This document shows positions 1 to 9,417 of a stretch of DNA of 20,644 bases, in pieces. Source of the stretch: Heliocybe sulcata (Eukaryota > Basidiomycota > Agaricomycetes > Gloeophyllales > Gloeophyllaceae). Under the pieces are notes generated by a model that worked only from the letters and a program-made list of their open reading frames with translations, was not told where the DNA came from and did no database searches. Position 1 is the stretch's first letter. Each line of letters begins with the position of its first letter. Location of the stretch: the NCBI GenBank assembly GCA_004369045.1, contig ML213532.1, positions 239,943-260,586 of the forward strand. The letters run 5' to 3'. The translations under genes and the position numbers were made by a program.

Positions 1-1024
1 TCTTTCCCTTAGTATCTAGGTATGTGCTGTTGTACTTTGGTTCTTCTTGTAGATAGCATCTTTGTCTCTGTAGATACTGTAGTATCTGCATGTACAATAC
101 AGAATTAATCTTTTGACTTTTCCATTGTATACCATACTTGAGTGACATGTGCCAAATTTACTTCAGAAAATCTCAAACTCAGGACTCGTATCATGCCATG
201 CACAGCAGTGGCCCACTTCCACAAGTATAGGTCTTGGTAGTCTGGTAATACTGACAAGTCCCATGGGAGATCTGCTTCTTATAACTATGTCCTGCTCTCA
301 ACAGGGTCTGCGAGACGGTCCATACTATATGCACCACATCACTCTTGGCATATTATACCATCTACCACTGGGGGGAGGCTGACCATGTCGATGCCATACC
401 TTGGTGCGTAGAAAAGCATATCTTCGGTGGCTAAGCTTGTTAACATAATATAGGACTTCCAGTGTAAGTGTCCCTCTCGCTTTCCATACCCCTGCAAGGT
501 TGATATGTGCCACCTCATGCAGGCGACGGTTGCATCCGGCGTAAATGCCTTCTTTGCGTACATAAGGACTAGCTGCTAACTTTTAAATCAGATGATTGTC
601 GGAGCAATTGTACAAGGGTACATAAATGTTTTACTGCAGCTGCAGCTCTCATATATTCCGTCTGAGCAGGCACTTCATTAAACGTGTCTATATCAGTAAG
701 TACTTCATGCACAACGTCCCCTTTTCTGCTAATGTACCCGTCGTACCGGCGGTTACACAGTGAGCAAGAATAACCTTGTTATCTCCGCCATCATCGTGCG
801 TACATTCACACTCCATCGGGCTCCTCCTTGACGAAACTCCCAAAGGCACTGGTTCTGCTGCTGCGCCTTGGTTTGTGACCTTTTTACCGCGTCGAGTACT
901 TGATTCAGTTGTTAACAGGTATGGGAATCGGTGCGTATCAATCATAGAGTCAATATTATGCCAGTCACAAAATCTTTCACCTATCAGCAACCGTCCGGTC
1001 ATCGTACGTTGCTATCCCCACTAC
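1..1024. other. No supported gene; possible 5' part of DUF6534-type remnant near 780-1000
   Basis: I see no coding region here that I can assign. Short open frames on both strands at 149-563 overlap each other and carry no motif I recognise. The plus-strand frame at about 776-1033 is open and lies just upstream of a recognisable DUF6534-type membrane-protein remnant. It could hold degraded N-terminal exons of that gene (a stretch reading VLDSVVNR resembles the usual WxLDSxHQ-type segment), but the match is weak. Confidence 0.3.
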
Positions 1025-1566
1025 AGATGTTGATGTAACTGAGGTAGTCTTATCCAGCGTCGTGTATCCTTATTGGACTGTCTTCGGCGGACAGAGACAG
1101 GCAAAGGTATGCATATCATCGACATGTTCCTCGAATCTTCGCCTTTTTGAACTTTCCAGATTGAAGTATCCACTGCGCTCGCCGCAGCGGCAATAGTGGA
1201 TGTCTCCGCCGCCGCAGCGCTATGCTTTTATTTGAACAGGTCGCGAACTGGGTACAAGAGGCATGCACTTCAGGTTTTGTGTTCACCAAATGATCGGACT
1301 AATTCTGCGTCAGGTCTGACGGCTACATAAACTTTTTGATAGTATATACGATCAACACAGGGGCTCTTACTGCGTATGTTTTCAGTGTTAGCTGCCCTTC
1401 GACGGCATATCTGATGTCGATAACACAGTCTAGTGGGTATTGCTGCTGTTATTACAGTGAGTCTGGACTTCTACGCAGCGAATACAATTTTGTGCTGATT
1501 ACCTTGCGAGTTTGCCATTCTGCAACATTCAGCCGCTTTTCTTGGTGTGGTGGTTATTCAAGCTAA
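1025..1566 (+). pseudogene. DUF6534-type multi-spanning membrane protein, partial or decayed
   Basis: This is the C-terminal half of a fungal DUF6534-like membrane protein, a basidiomycete family of unknown function with several transmembrane helices. Three exon-like blocks join in frame: about 1029-1106, 1160-1260 and 1314 onward. The first junction is a 53-bp GT-AG intron (1107-1159); the second is a 53-bp intron with GC instead of GT at its donor (1261-1313). The joined reading contains the hydrophobic run IEVSTALAAAAIVDVS, then FYLNRSRTGYKRSDG and IVYTINTGALTAYVFS; the SRTGxKR...YTINTGxLT pattern is the family signature. The usual continuation (PNNFxY... xxKLYVNSxLATLN) is not readable after about 1430. 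The N-terminal helices are not convincingly present, so I call it a remnant, although a diverged gene with unrecognised exons is possible. Confidence 0.6.
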
Positions 1567-2520
1567 ACGTGTGTGCGATCCTCTGTCATGTGTTAATATC
1601 AGCTACAGGTTCCTCGCAGTGTACGCGAATTCGTTCTTGAGCAGGTCAGATGTTCGTATTTACCAAGCCTTCGCCGGACGGCTGAAACCTTTATGATAGT
1701 CTCCATGCGCGCGTAGTCTGGCACAATCGCAGTGATACAACAGTTCAATTTCAGTCGTTCGAGATGGGCAGAGTTGTGAGAGGGACAGGGCAAAGCAGTG
1801 CCGTGGTACGTTGGTATAAATTAGGTTCTAGTCCCACCTAATGCTACCAGACTCCCATAGAGATACTGCAAGAGACGACTCAGACAACCGATGCTGCGGT
1901 GAGCTCACAGTACTTAAATTATGCTCGGCAGTTGTTCTCATGCATGGACTCTGCAGCCATCTTCTATCGCCTCAAAGAAGGATTACAAAACAGAACATCA
2001 TATGGATGTCTAAGGGAGCCGCAGGGCCCTGGTTGATGAATCACCTGGTATTTAGTGTATCCGAGTCCAATTTGTTCATATTAGTGCTTGATAAATTATG
2101 TAGGCGACATATGCATGCGACTCGCCAAGGCGTATCAGGTGGATACTCGGCGCCATCTCGGCCTCAGCAGACGCTCTCATACGGAATTTATGCAGATGGC
2201 AGAAAGGCCGCGATCAGTTCATAGGTTGTTTGGGGCCGCAAGGAAGGCAGAGAAGAGTCCCTTGGACAGTGAGCCTTACTTCCGCTCGTCTCTTCTGATA
2301 TAATTTCGGGCGGTGATGTCGATGATAATATTGCGATTGTGATGGGTAGGTGCGGTCCGAGTCAGGGCCGAAGCCCCCCTTGTCAGATGAGCTGAGTAAA
2401 GACCGTCGGGCTGTTGATAAGCTGTTAGCGGATTTGGTGGCTGCTTCGTCCTCCAGGAAACATGCACTGCGTTCAGGGGTCGACTAGTCGATATCGGACA
2501 GCCGAGGTGTTGAAGCTTAC
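1567..2520. other. Intergenic sequence with unassigned open frames
   Basis: No gene can be supported. A plus-strand frame at about 2088-2303 is open and reads like a charged, soluble protein segment (RLAKAYQ, then EFMQMAERPR). A second frame at 1841-2224 overlaps it in another phase. Neither shows a domain I know, clear splice sites or a start context. They could be remnants of an unrelated gene. The minus-strand open frame running to 2276 is the out-of-frame continuation of the FMO pseudogene. Confidence 0.3.
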
Positions 2521-4031
2521 AAGCCAGTCGTAATGCGGGGTGGGAGTGGGGCAACAAGTCTTCCTCTGGGACAGAGGAACCCATAACATGGCCGAGATTG
2601 GTGGCATCACCCCTGCGAGTCCAAGTCGTGAGTGTGAGAAAGGGTCTCCACAGCGTGCTCAGGTAGAACATACCGATGCCCGACCTCACGAACACAGTGA
2701 AGCCCATATCGGATCTCCACTCCCAGCAGACATGACTAGCATCCACCTCCTCCAGCGTCTCATACTCGCTTTTCTCCAGGACCCCAATCTCTTGCTTATA
2801 CCCCGTAGCGTAATTGACCATGTCGGGTTTCGCCTCCTTCTGCGCTATCCCTGGTGCATCCTTACGCCTGCAGCTCGGCGTCCCTTGGGCGTCGCGATCG
2901 AAATGTAAGACGGCCTAGCCAGGTCCCAGCGAAATGTGCCGGGAAGGATGAGAGTTCAACTGCGAAGTGCGCTTGTGGGGGGATGACTTCCGGAGTGTCG
3001 ATGTACCGAGACAGGTAGTCTATGAAGGACGGTCGGTGACGGTACGGACGGTTGATGTATGGCATCGCTTTATGAGACCAAGAGCAACGTAAGAATATGC
3101 AACATAGAGAAAAGACGGAAAGTGGTACTACTTTGGTAAGGAACACATAGGCGTGCCCTGAGCGTTCGGGTGCAAGCTCACCAAGCTACTTATGCCATAG
3201 TTTAGTGATGCATCAGGAGATAGAGCTCTGTAGATACCGACCCACTGGTTGCAGCCTGCCTGTGTACCTGGAAATCGCTTCCAGTTTCGGGCCACAACCT
3301 CATATGTATAGCTTACCGGCCAGAACCTCTTGATCACGGAGTCCGAGGTGCTGGACGCCCGTTGGTCAATATCCACCGGCGGTGGCTCAACCCATCCAGC
3401 AACTTACAACCAGTGAATACGAGACTTGGCTACTCATGGGTGCTGATACCGCCCGCGTCAGCAACTGACTTCTAAGGGAAAGAACGATTACGTACGCCAT
3501 ATGCTACCTCTTCCAGGTTTGTAATGAGATAATCGATCCGTACGGGACGCTTGGATTCGAACTTAAAGCTGAGGAGGCAGCAGTCCTTCTGGAATGCCTT
3601 AGAGTTATGGGTCCCGCGATATTTGAGTCATTTTGCACGACAGCCGAATTCTCGGCCATAGCTTGAAATGAGAAGCGTAGTCGTTCAAATAGTCAACGTA
3701 TTCATATGCGCGGGTCAAATATAACTCATTGCGATAAGCAGGATGAGTACCTTAGAGTTAGATGACCAGGGTGCAACAGAGGCAGACGGAACTCCAAGAA
3801 GGACGTGAGCTGCTTCGATGAAACCAAATTCGCGTTCTAAATTCCGCGTAAGCCCAACCACTTGTTGATACACTCCCGACAGCCAGTTGATCTGATACGA
3901 ACGGTGCCAAAATTTTTCACTAATGCCTACCTCCTGCTCGAGTATAATTGGGTGCAAAGGCTAGTCATGAGTAGCAGTTTCTAGAAGGGTCTGGTAGGCT
4001 ACGAACCTGTGCCTACGATCACCACTCTCAT
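2521..4031 (-). pseudogene. Flavin-containing monooxygenase (FMO family) pseudogene
   Basis: FMOs use FAD, NADPH and O2 to oxygenate N, S or carbonyl groups. The family is recognised from ordered segments down the minus strand. These are ATG at 4031 with MRVVIVGTG (FAD Rossmann strand); NLVSSKQLTSF near 3832-3800; EYVDYLNDYASHFKLWPRI near 3705-3650; FKFESKRPVRIDYLITN near 3567; GTQAGCNQWVG near 3268; SHKAMPYINRPYR near 3077; KPDMVNYATGYKQE near 2830 (the FMO ATGY motif); and VMPPISAM near 2610. The order is right but the gene is broken. The segments are in different frames with stops between. Only about 40 bp separate the ISRDP segment (about 3609) from FKFES, where the family has over 100 residues including the NADPH-binding GxGxxG. 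At least two expected splice acceptors lack AG. The C-terminus fades out after about 2521. I infer a non-functional gene. Confidence 0.8.
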
Positions 4032-4779
4032 ATTGACTTTTCTGCTCTCCTTAGCCTGCTAGGAGCTTCGACTTGACAACTGGAGTGCCGTCCTGAGGAA
4101 CTGCTCTAAGTCCGACGTACCCCCTAGCAGCTGGAAGTCGTCTTCCGCTCTCCTCAGCAGCGTGCACTGATGTACCAGATAGGACCGTTCTTGAGGTAGA
4201 TACTTTGTCGGTTTAGAACCATTAATCCGCGCAGAACGTTGATTGGCACCCAAGCTGGACGAGTTGGGCGATGGGAACCATCATTGTCGCAATTCGCACT
4301 CCGAAGCATTACTCAACGCCGGCTGCAGAACCCACCAATCACATGATTTTGAAGTTTCTGCGCAGCATTCTTAGCCAGAGAGTCAGCGAGCGTGATTTCA
4401 GGCCCTTTCCGCAATAGCAGCTGTGGGCTGGAGGAGAGACGCGGTGAAGCTCAATCGTTGTGTGTGACGTCACGTACATCAGGAATTGTGACGCTTGATG
4501 ATGAGTTGTCACTCTTCCGTCGATTGTTTACAACACTCGACCACCTCTGATTACAGACGTTGAGTTTCAGTTGCATTTGAGCACTCATGGGTATTATTGG
4601 CATACCCTTTGGCTCAGTCGATGCCTGACGGCATCCGTCCTAGCCTGACGGGATCTTAGGGCTTGTATGTCTCATCAGTCTCGTGCACAATACTTCTGGT
4701 GAAAGCCCTGAGGCCTGAACCGCGTGCTGCATATTTTCGTCAGATGTAGGGCTCGCTTGTCTGCAAAGGTATCTTCGTA
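4032..4779. other. Intergenic sequence, no supported gene
   Basis: This lies upstream of the FMO pseudogene start and upstream of the MFS remnant, so it may once have been a divergent promoter region. A minus-strand open frame at 4059-4253 has no recognisable domain. The one motif that stands out is a 10-bp palindrome GTGACGTCAC at 4464-4473, which contains the CRE-type core TGACGTCA. A single occurrence is weak evidence for a regulatory site. Confidence 0.3.
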
Positions 4780-5145
4780 TTGAGATCAAACAAGGATGTT
4801 TTGGTCCTTGCACCTCCGGTTACTGTCCACCTGGAGGTTTCCAGGAGGGGTATTCTCCTTCCCATGGACCACAAAGGCGGTCAACTTTCGAGTCAGAGGT
4901 ACAGCCGAAGCCAATCTGAGCCCTCCTCTGTTGTCACACCTGAAGTTGCCGATGTTAACTTTTATTGATATTTTGTACGTCGTGCCTGTACTTATCGCAG
5001 CTCGCTGATACACTTTTGCTCAGGCTTTCATAGGAACCGCTGCACCAACTATAGTCCACCACCTGAGCAATTCATATGGGTCTCTGCGGCTTACATTATG
5101 GGATTCACGATTATTCTATCTTGGTCAGGACGGCGAAGTCGAATA
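4780..5145 (+). pseudogene. MFS drug-transporter N-terminal remnant, frameshifted
   Basis: Major facilitator proteins export small molecules across the plasma membrane and often sit in fungal biosynthetic clusters. The plus strand here reads, in three successive frames, the start of such a protein. A polar N-terminal tail with Ser/Pro/Glu runs to about 4960. A TM1-like segment CLYLSQLADTL follows at about 4984-5016. FIGTAAPTIVHHL follows at about 5027-5067, matching the family's xxGTAxPTIVxxL after TM1. EQFIWVSAAYIMGFTIIL-SGR lies at about 5065-5130, matching the loop and TM2 pattern FIWVxxAYxLGFT...xSGR. Frame changes between the last three blocks, and the absence of all later helices before the P450 stop at 5291, show that this is a truncated remnant. 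At least one frame change might hide an intron, but the missing remainder cannot be explained that way. Confidence 0.65.
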
Positions 5146-5290
5146 CCATGATACGGTCGACGGCGAAGCATGATCTCACTGTCTCAGTGCGAACGTAACA
5201 TAAGTATCAAACGTATATGGCAGGAATGTCCATGCGCAATGCATTACAAGAGGGACGGCCGCGGAGCGGGAACTTGAACGAAGACGGACT

Positions 5291-7411
5291 TCAACAGGCC
5301 AAAGAGGCTTCCAGGAGATCCGAATGATCTTTGGAACGAGGGCTCACGCTACACGTGAAAGGCGGCGGGTGACTGGTATCATCGAGTCAATAAGTCTCGG
5401 TCTGGGCAGGGCCACACTGACACACCTGATAGTACCCGTCTCATACATGACTTCTCGCAAGATCGGAGCACCGTTCTCGTTCAGAGGGTCACGAATCTCG
5501 CATGTAGCAAGAGCGGTAGCAATAGCGATGAACACCGAACTTTCTGCGAAATTCATGCCCGGGCACAATCTGTACTGCGTCAATAAGCGGGAGGACAAAG
5601 ACTGTGACGCAAATCTTCACCTCCTGCCAAAGCCAAACGCTACCGAGGTTCGCTTGAGTGCAGCTTCGTTGCCCAAGAACCGATCGGGGTTAAACTCCTG
5701 AGGGTTCGGGAACATGGCGGGGTCATGAAGCATAGCCCTGTAGAAGGATTAGCGGCATAGTACACTCAGCGACGGTTATGGCACCATATATTTGACATCA
5801 CTATCGCGCCTGACGGTATGAATCTATCCCTGTAGATATCGTCCTGCGTTGAGAGATGGGGAACACCTTGCTTGGAATCAAGCTAGGAATTGGTAGACAC
5901 GAAAGGCAGCATACCTAGAGGTGCGACAGGATTCCACCTTAGCACCTCGCGCATGATGGCCTCGATGTATGGCAGATCCTGCTGATCGGAAAGTTGAGGC
6001 AGCCGCCGATCTCCTACTACCCTGTCGATCTCAGCTCGTCCTTTCGCTTGAACCTCCGGGTACAAGGCCATCGCCAGGTAGAAGGATGTGATGGAAGAGA
6101 CGGTCTGTGTTTGACTTGTCAGATAATACCAGTCGAAGTAGAGTCTGATCTTACTGTATCCGCGCCACCTCCAGAGCAGATAGGATCAGCACTGTGAAAT
6201 AATGGAGAAAGCGATATGTACCTCCAAAGAGGGAAGCGGATGACCAGAGCAGTATTTCGTTTTCCTCTGCCGTGAGGGAACCCGCCTTTCGAGACATAAC
6301 GGTCGACACGAAATTGGGCTTGATAACTTCGGGAGTGTCCTGAACGGAAGTGAGCATTTGTTGTAGGGAGAATACAGCCACAGTACCTGGCGTGCCAGGG
6401 CCCAGTGATAAGGACCTTCAATGACCTGCATGTGAAGAGCAGATAATTCCCGAGCGACTTGCTTGAAATGAGTCCCGGGAACGCAGTCCGGCAGATGGCG
6501 TACTGGACATAGAACATGAAGCCGTGTGCTCAAGAACGGCTGCAAGACTTACGCCATGGAACGAAATCGACTAGCCAGTTTCCTGGTTTCGACGCTATGG
6601 AAAAGGCTCCCATGACCTTTTCAGCCAGTAAGAGGAAGGGGTCGTCCTCCGGCTTGGTCTGATAACCGTAAGTGACCTTCAAAATCACCGATCCAGCATA
6701 GCTACTCGACTGCGTCAGACTGGAGTGACCAGTAACCCAACACGACTTACTGTCGAACGAGTTTGGCGAGATCAGAGGGATGCTCCATGACCTTCAGAAC
6801 AAGGTATCGGCTATCGTGCTCGTGAAGGGGCCAGTACCTTTGTAATGCCGCTCCGGTGAGCTCCTTGTGTGCCATTCGCCGTAGCTGTCGGAATCGCTCA
6901 GTATAAGGCATTAAAGCCATTGCTTGGGCGAAACCGATTCTGTTTAGAATTGAATATGAGCGCTGATTGGCTAGAGGAGCGAAACATACAGTTCTCCAGC
7001 CATGACCTATATTCGAGGTCAGAGACAGTACATAGAAACATAAAAGGAACCGCACTAGTCTAGGTCGACTGGAGTACATAGCTGATCGTTTTTCCAGCAA
7101 GTCTGATGCAGCTTCAAAGCTATTCAGGACGACGATGGACTGCCCTAAGACTTTTAAGTGTATGCAGTCGCCTGCGACACGAGTCAGTTGTAACAGGGAG
7201 TCGGAGTTTGGGTAAGGATATACAGACCGTATGTCTTGGCCCATTCTGTGAATACCAGCCACTCACGTTCCGTAGGCATTTGGAGTAAATTGCCGAGTAC
7301 AGGGAGCGGCGTCGGACCAGGGAGATAGGGCGGGCGTCTCCGCCCAAGGAGACGTATGAGAGCATACGAGACGGCCGCAACTGCTAAAGCAAGGAGTACA
7401 GTGTTTTCCAT
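5291..7411 (-). CDS. Cytochrome P450 monooxygenase, 13 exons, apparently intact
   Basis: This is a heme-thiolate monooxygenase, probably ER-anchored. My model has exons 7411-7228, 7171-7056, 7006-6990, 6939-6751, 6704-6553, 6502-6387, 6339-6222, 6168-6155, 6104-5915, 5866-5785, 5737-5621, 5569-5426 and 5372-5291. All 12 introns are GT-AG and 46-56 bp long. The exons sum to 1521 nt, giving 506 aa plus stop with no internal stop, a normal P450 length. Visible landmarks are a hydrophobic N-terminal helix (residues 2-21), a proline-rich hinge PPYLPGPTPLPVLGN, the I-helix oxygen-binding motif GGADTT (about 297-303), the K-helix ExxR as EVLR (355-358), NPDRF (409-413) and the heme loop FGFGRRLCPG (427-436, ligand Cys434). 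The substrate cannot be told. It looks like the basidiomycete multi-intron P450s used in secondary or xenobiotic metabolism. Exons 3 and 8 are only 17 and 14 nt. Confidence 0.93.
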
Positions 7412-7640
7412 GATGAAGGAAGGACGAATAGGTCAGACCGCGGTACTGCAGCGTTCTTGGTGTCCGCTTCGCCGTACCTCCCCTTCACATGCGCCTCAGG
7501 TTAGTTGAAGAGTAGCGCCAAAGCCCGAGGCCCGGGCCTGCTACGCCCCATCCCGGGGTGCTGGGAGGCTATTCCCAGACATGAGATTGACACATACATG
7601 AACAACACCTCCATGAAACTTTCAGGCGATGCAGCAACCG
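7412..7640. other. Spacer between the P450 start and the next minus-strand gene
   Basis: This must contain the P450 promoter and the 3' end of the upstream minus-strand gene. The two genes run in the same direction. I see no clear TATA box. Long open frames cross 7501-7878 on both strands; the minus-strand frame may include the true end of the upstream gene if its last intron is not spliced as I propose. Confidence 0.3.
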
Positions 7641-8836
7641 TCAGCCTTGCATCAAGGAGGAACAGATCCAAGATGGCAATGTCGGTTTTGCCGATAGGTG
7701 TGCCCGTGCCTTGTGGACGACTGTGTATGCAGGGGACCTCGGTATCATCGGGCTCCCACGGCTTACCTGGCGAAAGAGTACGAAATTCAGTGACGAGACG
7801 GCGGTGGGGTCGTGAGCGGGAATGAGCAGCCGGAAGACCGAAGGTGTGGGGTGGGAATACTGAGGCCAGCTTCAGCAAAGACCGAACGCGGTTGAGTTCC
7901 TCTAATGACTACCTGGTTGATCAGGAGTTCGGGGCAGCTTGCCGGAAGGCCATTCATTTACGTGGCTTATGAGGTCGCGGGCTTCGTTAAGGCTTTCAGC
8001 TGATGGCATTGATACCAAGTGGAAGGCCGTAAAGCGAACGGAAAAACTGGAGACAGCAGAGAGGCGCCTAGCAGGCTGACCTTCACAAGACAGAAACCAA
8101 TATATGGGCAGACCCGAATATCGTCGAATTTGCAAGATGCTTTGTTCCGTGCCGCAGGATATGCGCAAACAGAAGTTTCCGGAGGGAGGGTGCTATACTC
8201 TCCATCGTCCCGCGGACAGCGCAACGCAGTTATCCAACCTGCGGCAAAGCGGTCGACGCCTACACGACTTCTTCGCTGCCATTACAAGCTTGAGCGACCA
8301 CTTCCGTCGCATTCCTCAGTAAGGTGACCTGAGCAAGGCAAATTTTCAATGGACCTCTCCACGGAAGGTGCGACTCGGGAGTTATAGCAACGAAACAACA
8401 AGGTGATGTACCTTGCACGAACGAGAATACGGGACGTTTTCAACGATACCTTCAGCTTGGCTCTAGCCTCGGCGTCCGCTGTCCGCCCCGATAGTACCAG
8501 GTTCAACATCTCTCAGTAGCTGACACGCTGCTTGCACTATGTGTGAGGCGAGGGAAAGGAGAGAGATAGAATCTGAACGAGTCCGTACCACCATAGGTAT
8601 TTATATGCGAGTTTCATGTACAGACCCTCTCCTGTGGCCTCATCGCACATCGCCATGTCGTGGTCAAGTCCCTTCAGAGACATCAACGTCATGTACGCGT
8701 TCCGGCACTCCACGAAGCTGGGCTGCTGGGGTGTCCCGGTTACTACACAATAAACCCAGCGCATCCTCTCCGCCGAGGATGTGGCAGAAAACAGCGAGTC
8801 TACACGTACATTAGTAATCAAGGATTTGCCGTCGTC
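7641..8836 (-). CDS. Unrecognised multi-exon protein, possibly decayed
   Basis: The minus strand carries protein-like blocks separated by plausible short introns, but I do not recognise the family. Upstream block: an exon ending at 8626 with CRNAYMTLMSLKGLDHD and MCDEATGE, a 53-bp intron (8573-8625), an exon 8498-8572 reading SLLSLASHIVQAACQLLRD, a 48-bp intron (8450-8497) and an exon 8412-8449. Downstream block: from an ATG at 8205, an open segment SLRKLLFAHILRHGTKHLAN, then HILVSVFFRSLYGLPL, then DLISHVNEWPSGKLPRTPDQ and VFPPHTFGLPAAHSRS, with a possible last intron and stop near 7641. The junctions between 8411 and 8206 and around 8086-7982 are unresolved, and some candidate introns are only 34-40 bp. 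It could be one gene, two genes or a decaying gene. A regulatory protein or enzyme of the neighbouring locus is possible but unsupported. Confidence 0.4.
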
Positions 8837-9417
8837 TCGAGAGCTGCACGGTTATCTCGGCAGTGATTATTCGGAAAATGCTAGTCGCCTGCGAGGCTCT
8901 GGAATTGTTGGAAAGCATCCGTCGAGACATCAAGCGTAGAACAGGACATATGGCGCTGCAGCATTCGCGGAGCAAGTCTCAGAAGCTACCGTCTGTTCAA
9001 TGGTCCAAGGAATCGGGAATGGCCGAGCTAGAACCGTCTCACGCTAAGGTGCGGAACAACTCACGGGAACTGTTCGGGGACGCCTTCAAGTTCTCGGGCC
9101 ATAGGTCACTTACAGGCAATGCATGAGCTCCGAATGATGCTCGACGAAACTAGGACAAGTACAACGTCGACAGATCCGTTGTGCACGGAGGTCTCTCTCT
9201 GGGATAGCTCGCGATTCCTGTCTGGGGCGCTGCCATTCTATACAATTCGTTCGACTAGTGTCCAGCGCGCAGCGCCAGCAACAATGATTAGTCTTGCATC
9301 ACGACTACGGATTACTTGCAGGTGACTGAGCAAAAGGCTCCTTGCATGCTTATAGTCCTGTGCTAACTACCCACCTCAGGCCTCAGCGGTCTTCCTCAAA
9401 GATTCGTCGTTGACACC
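8837..9417. other. Spacer upstream of the acyl-CoA oxidase-like gene
   Basis: This separates an uncertain minus-strand gene from the plus-strand acyl-CoA gene, so it probably contains a divergent promoter region. Plus-strand open frames at 8863-9126 and 9119-9325 are charged and show no motif. The minus strand is interrupted by stops in all frames. No TATA box is convincing; TTATAG occurs at about 9350. Confidence 0.3.

Noticed and set aside
4464-4473. GTGACGTCAC palindrome as a CRE-type operator
   Set aside because: Only one copy, between two pseudogenes, with no live gene to regulate; chance is a sufficient explanation.
7505-7825. Plus-strand open frame of 106 codons
   Set aside because: No motif, overlaps an equally long minus-strand frame, and the splice pattern favours the minus strand.
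8863-9325. Plus-strand frames possibly forming a 5' exon of the acyl-CoA gene
   Set aside because: The protein already has a normal N-terminus from the ATG at 9418, and stops separate these frames from it without a good donor.
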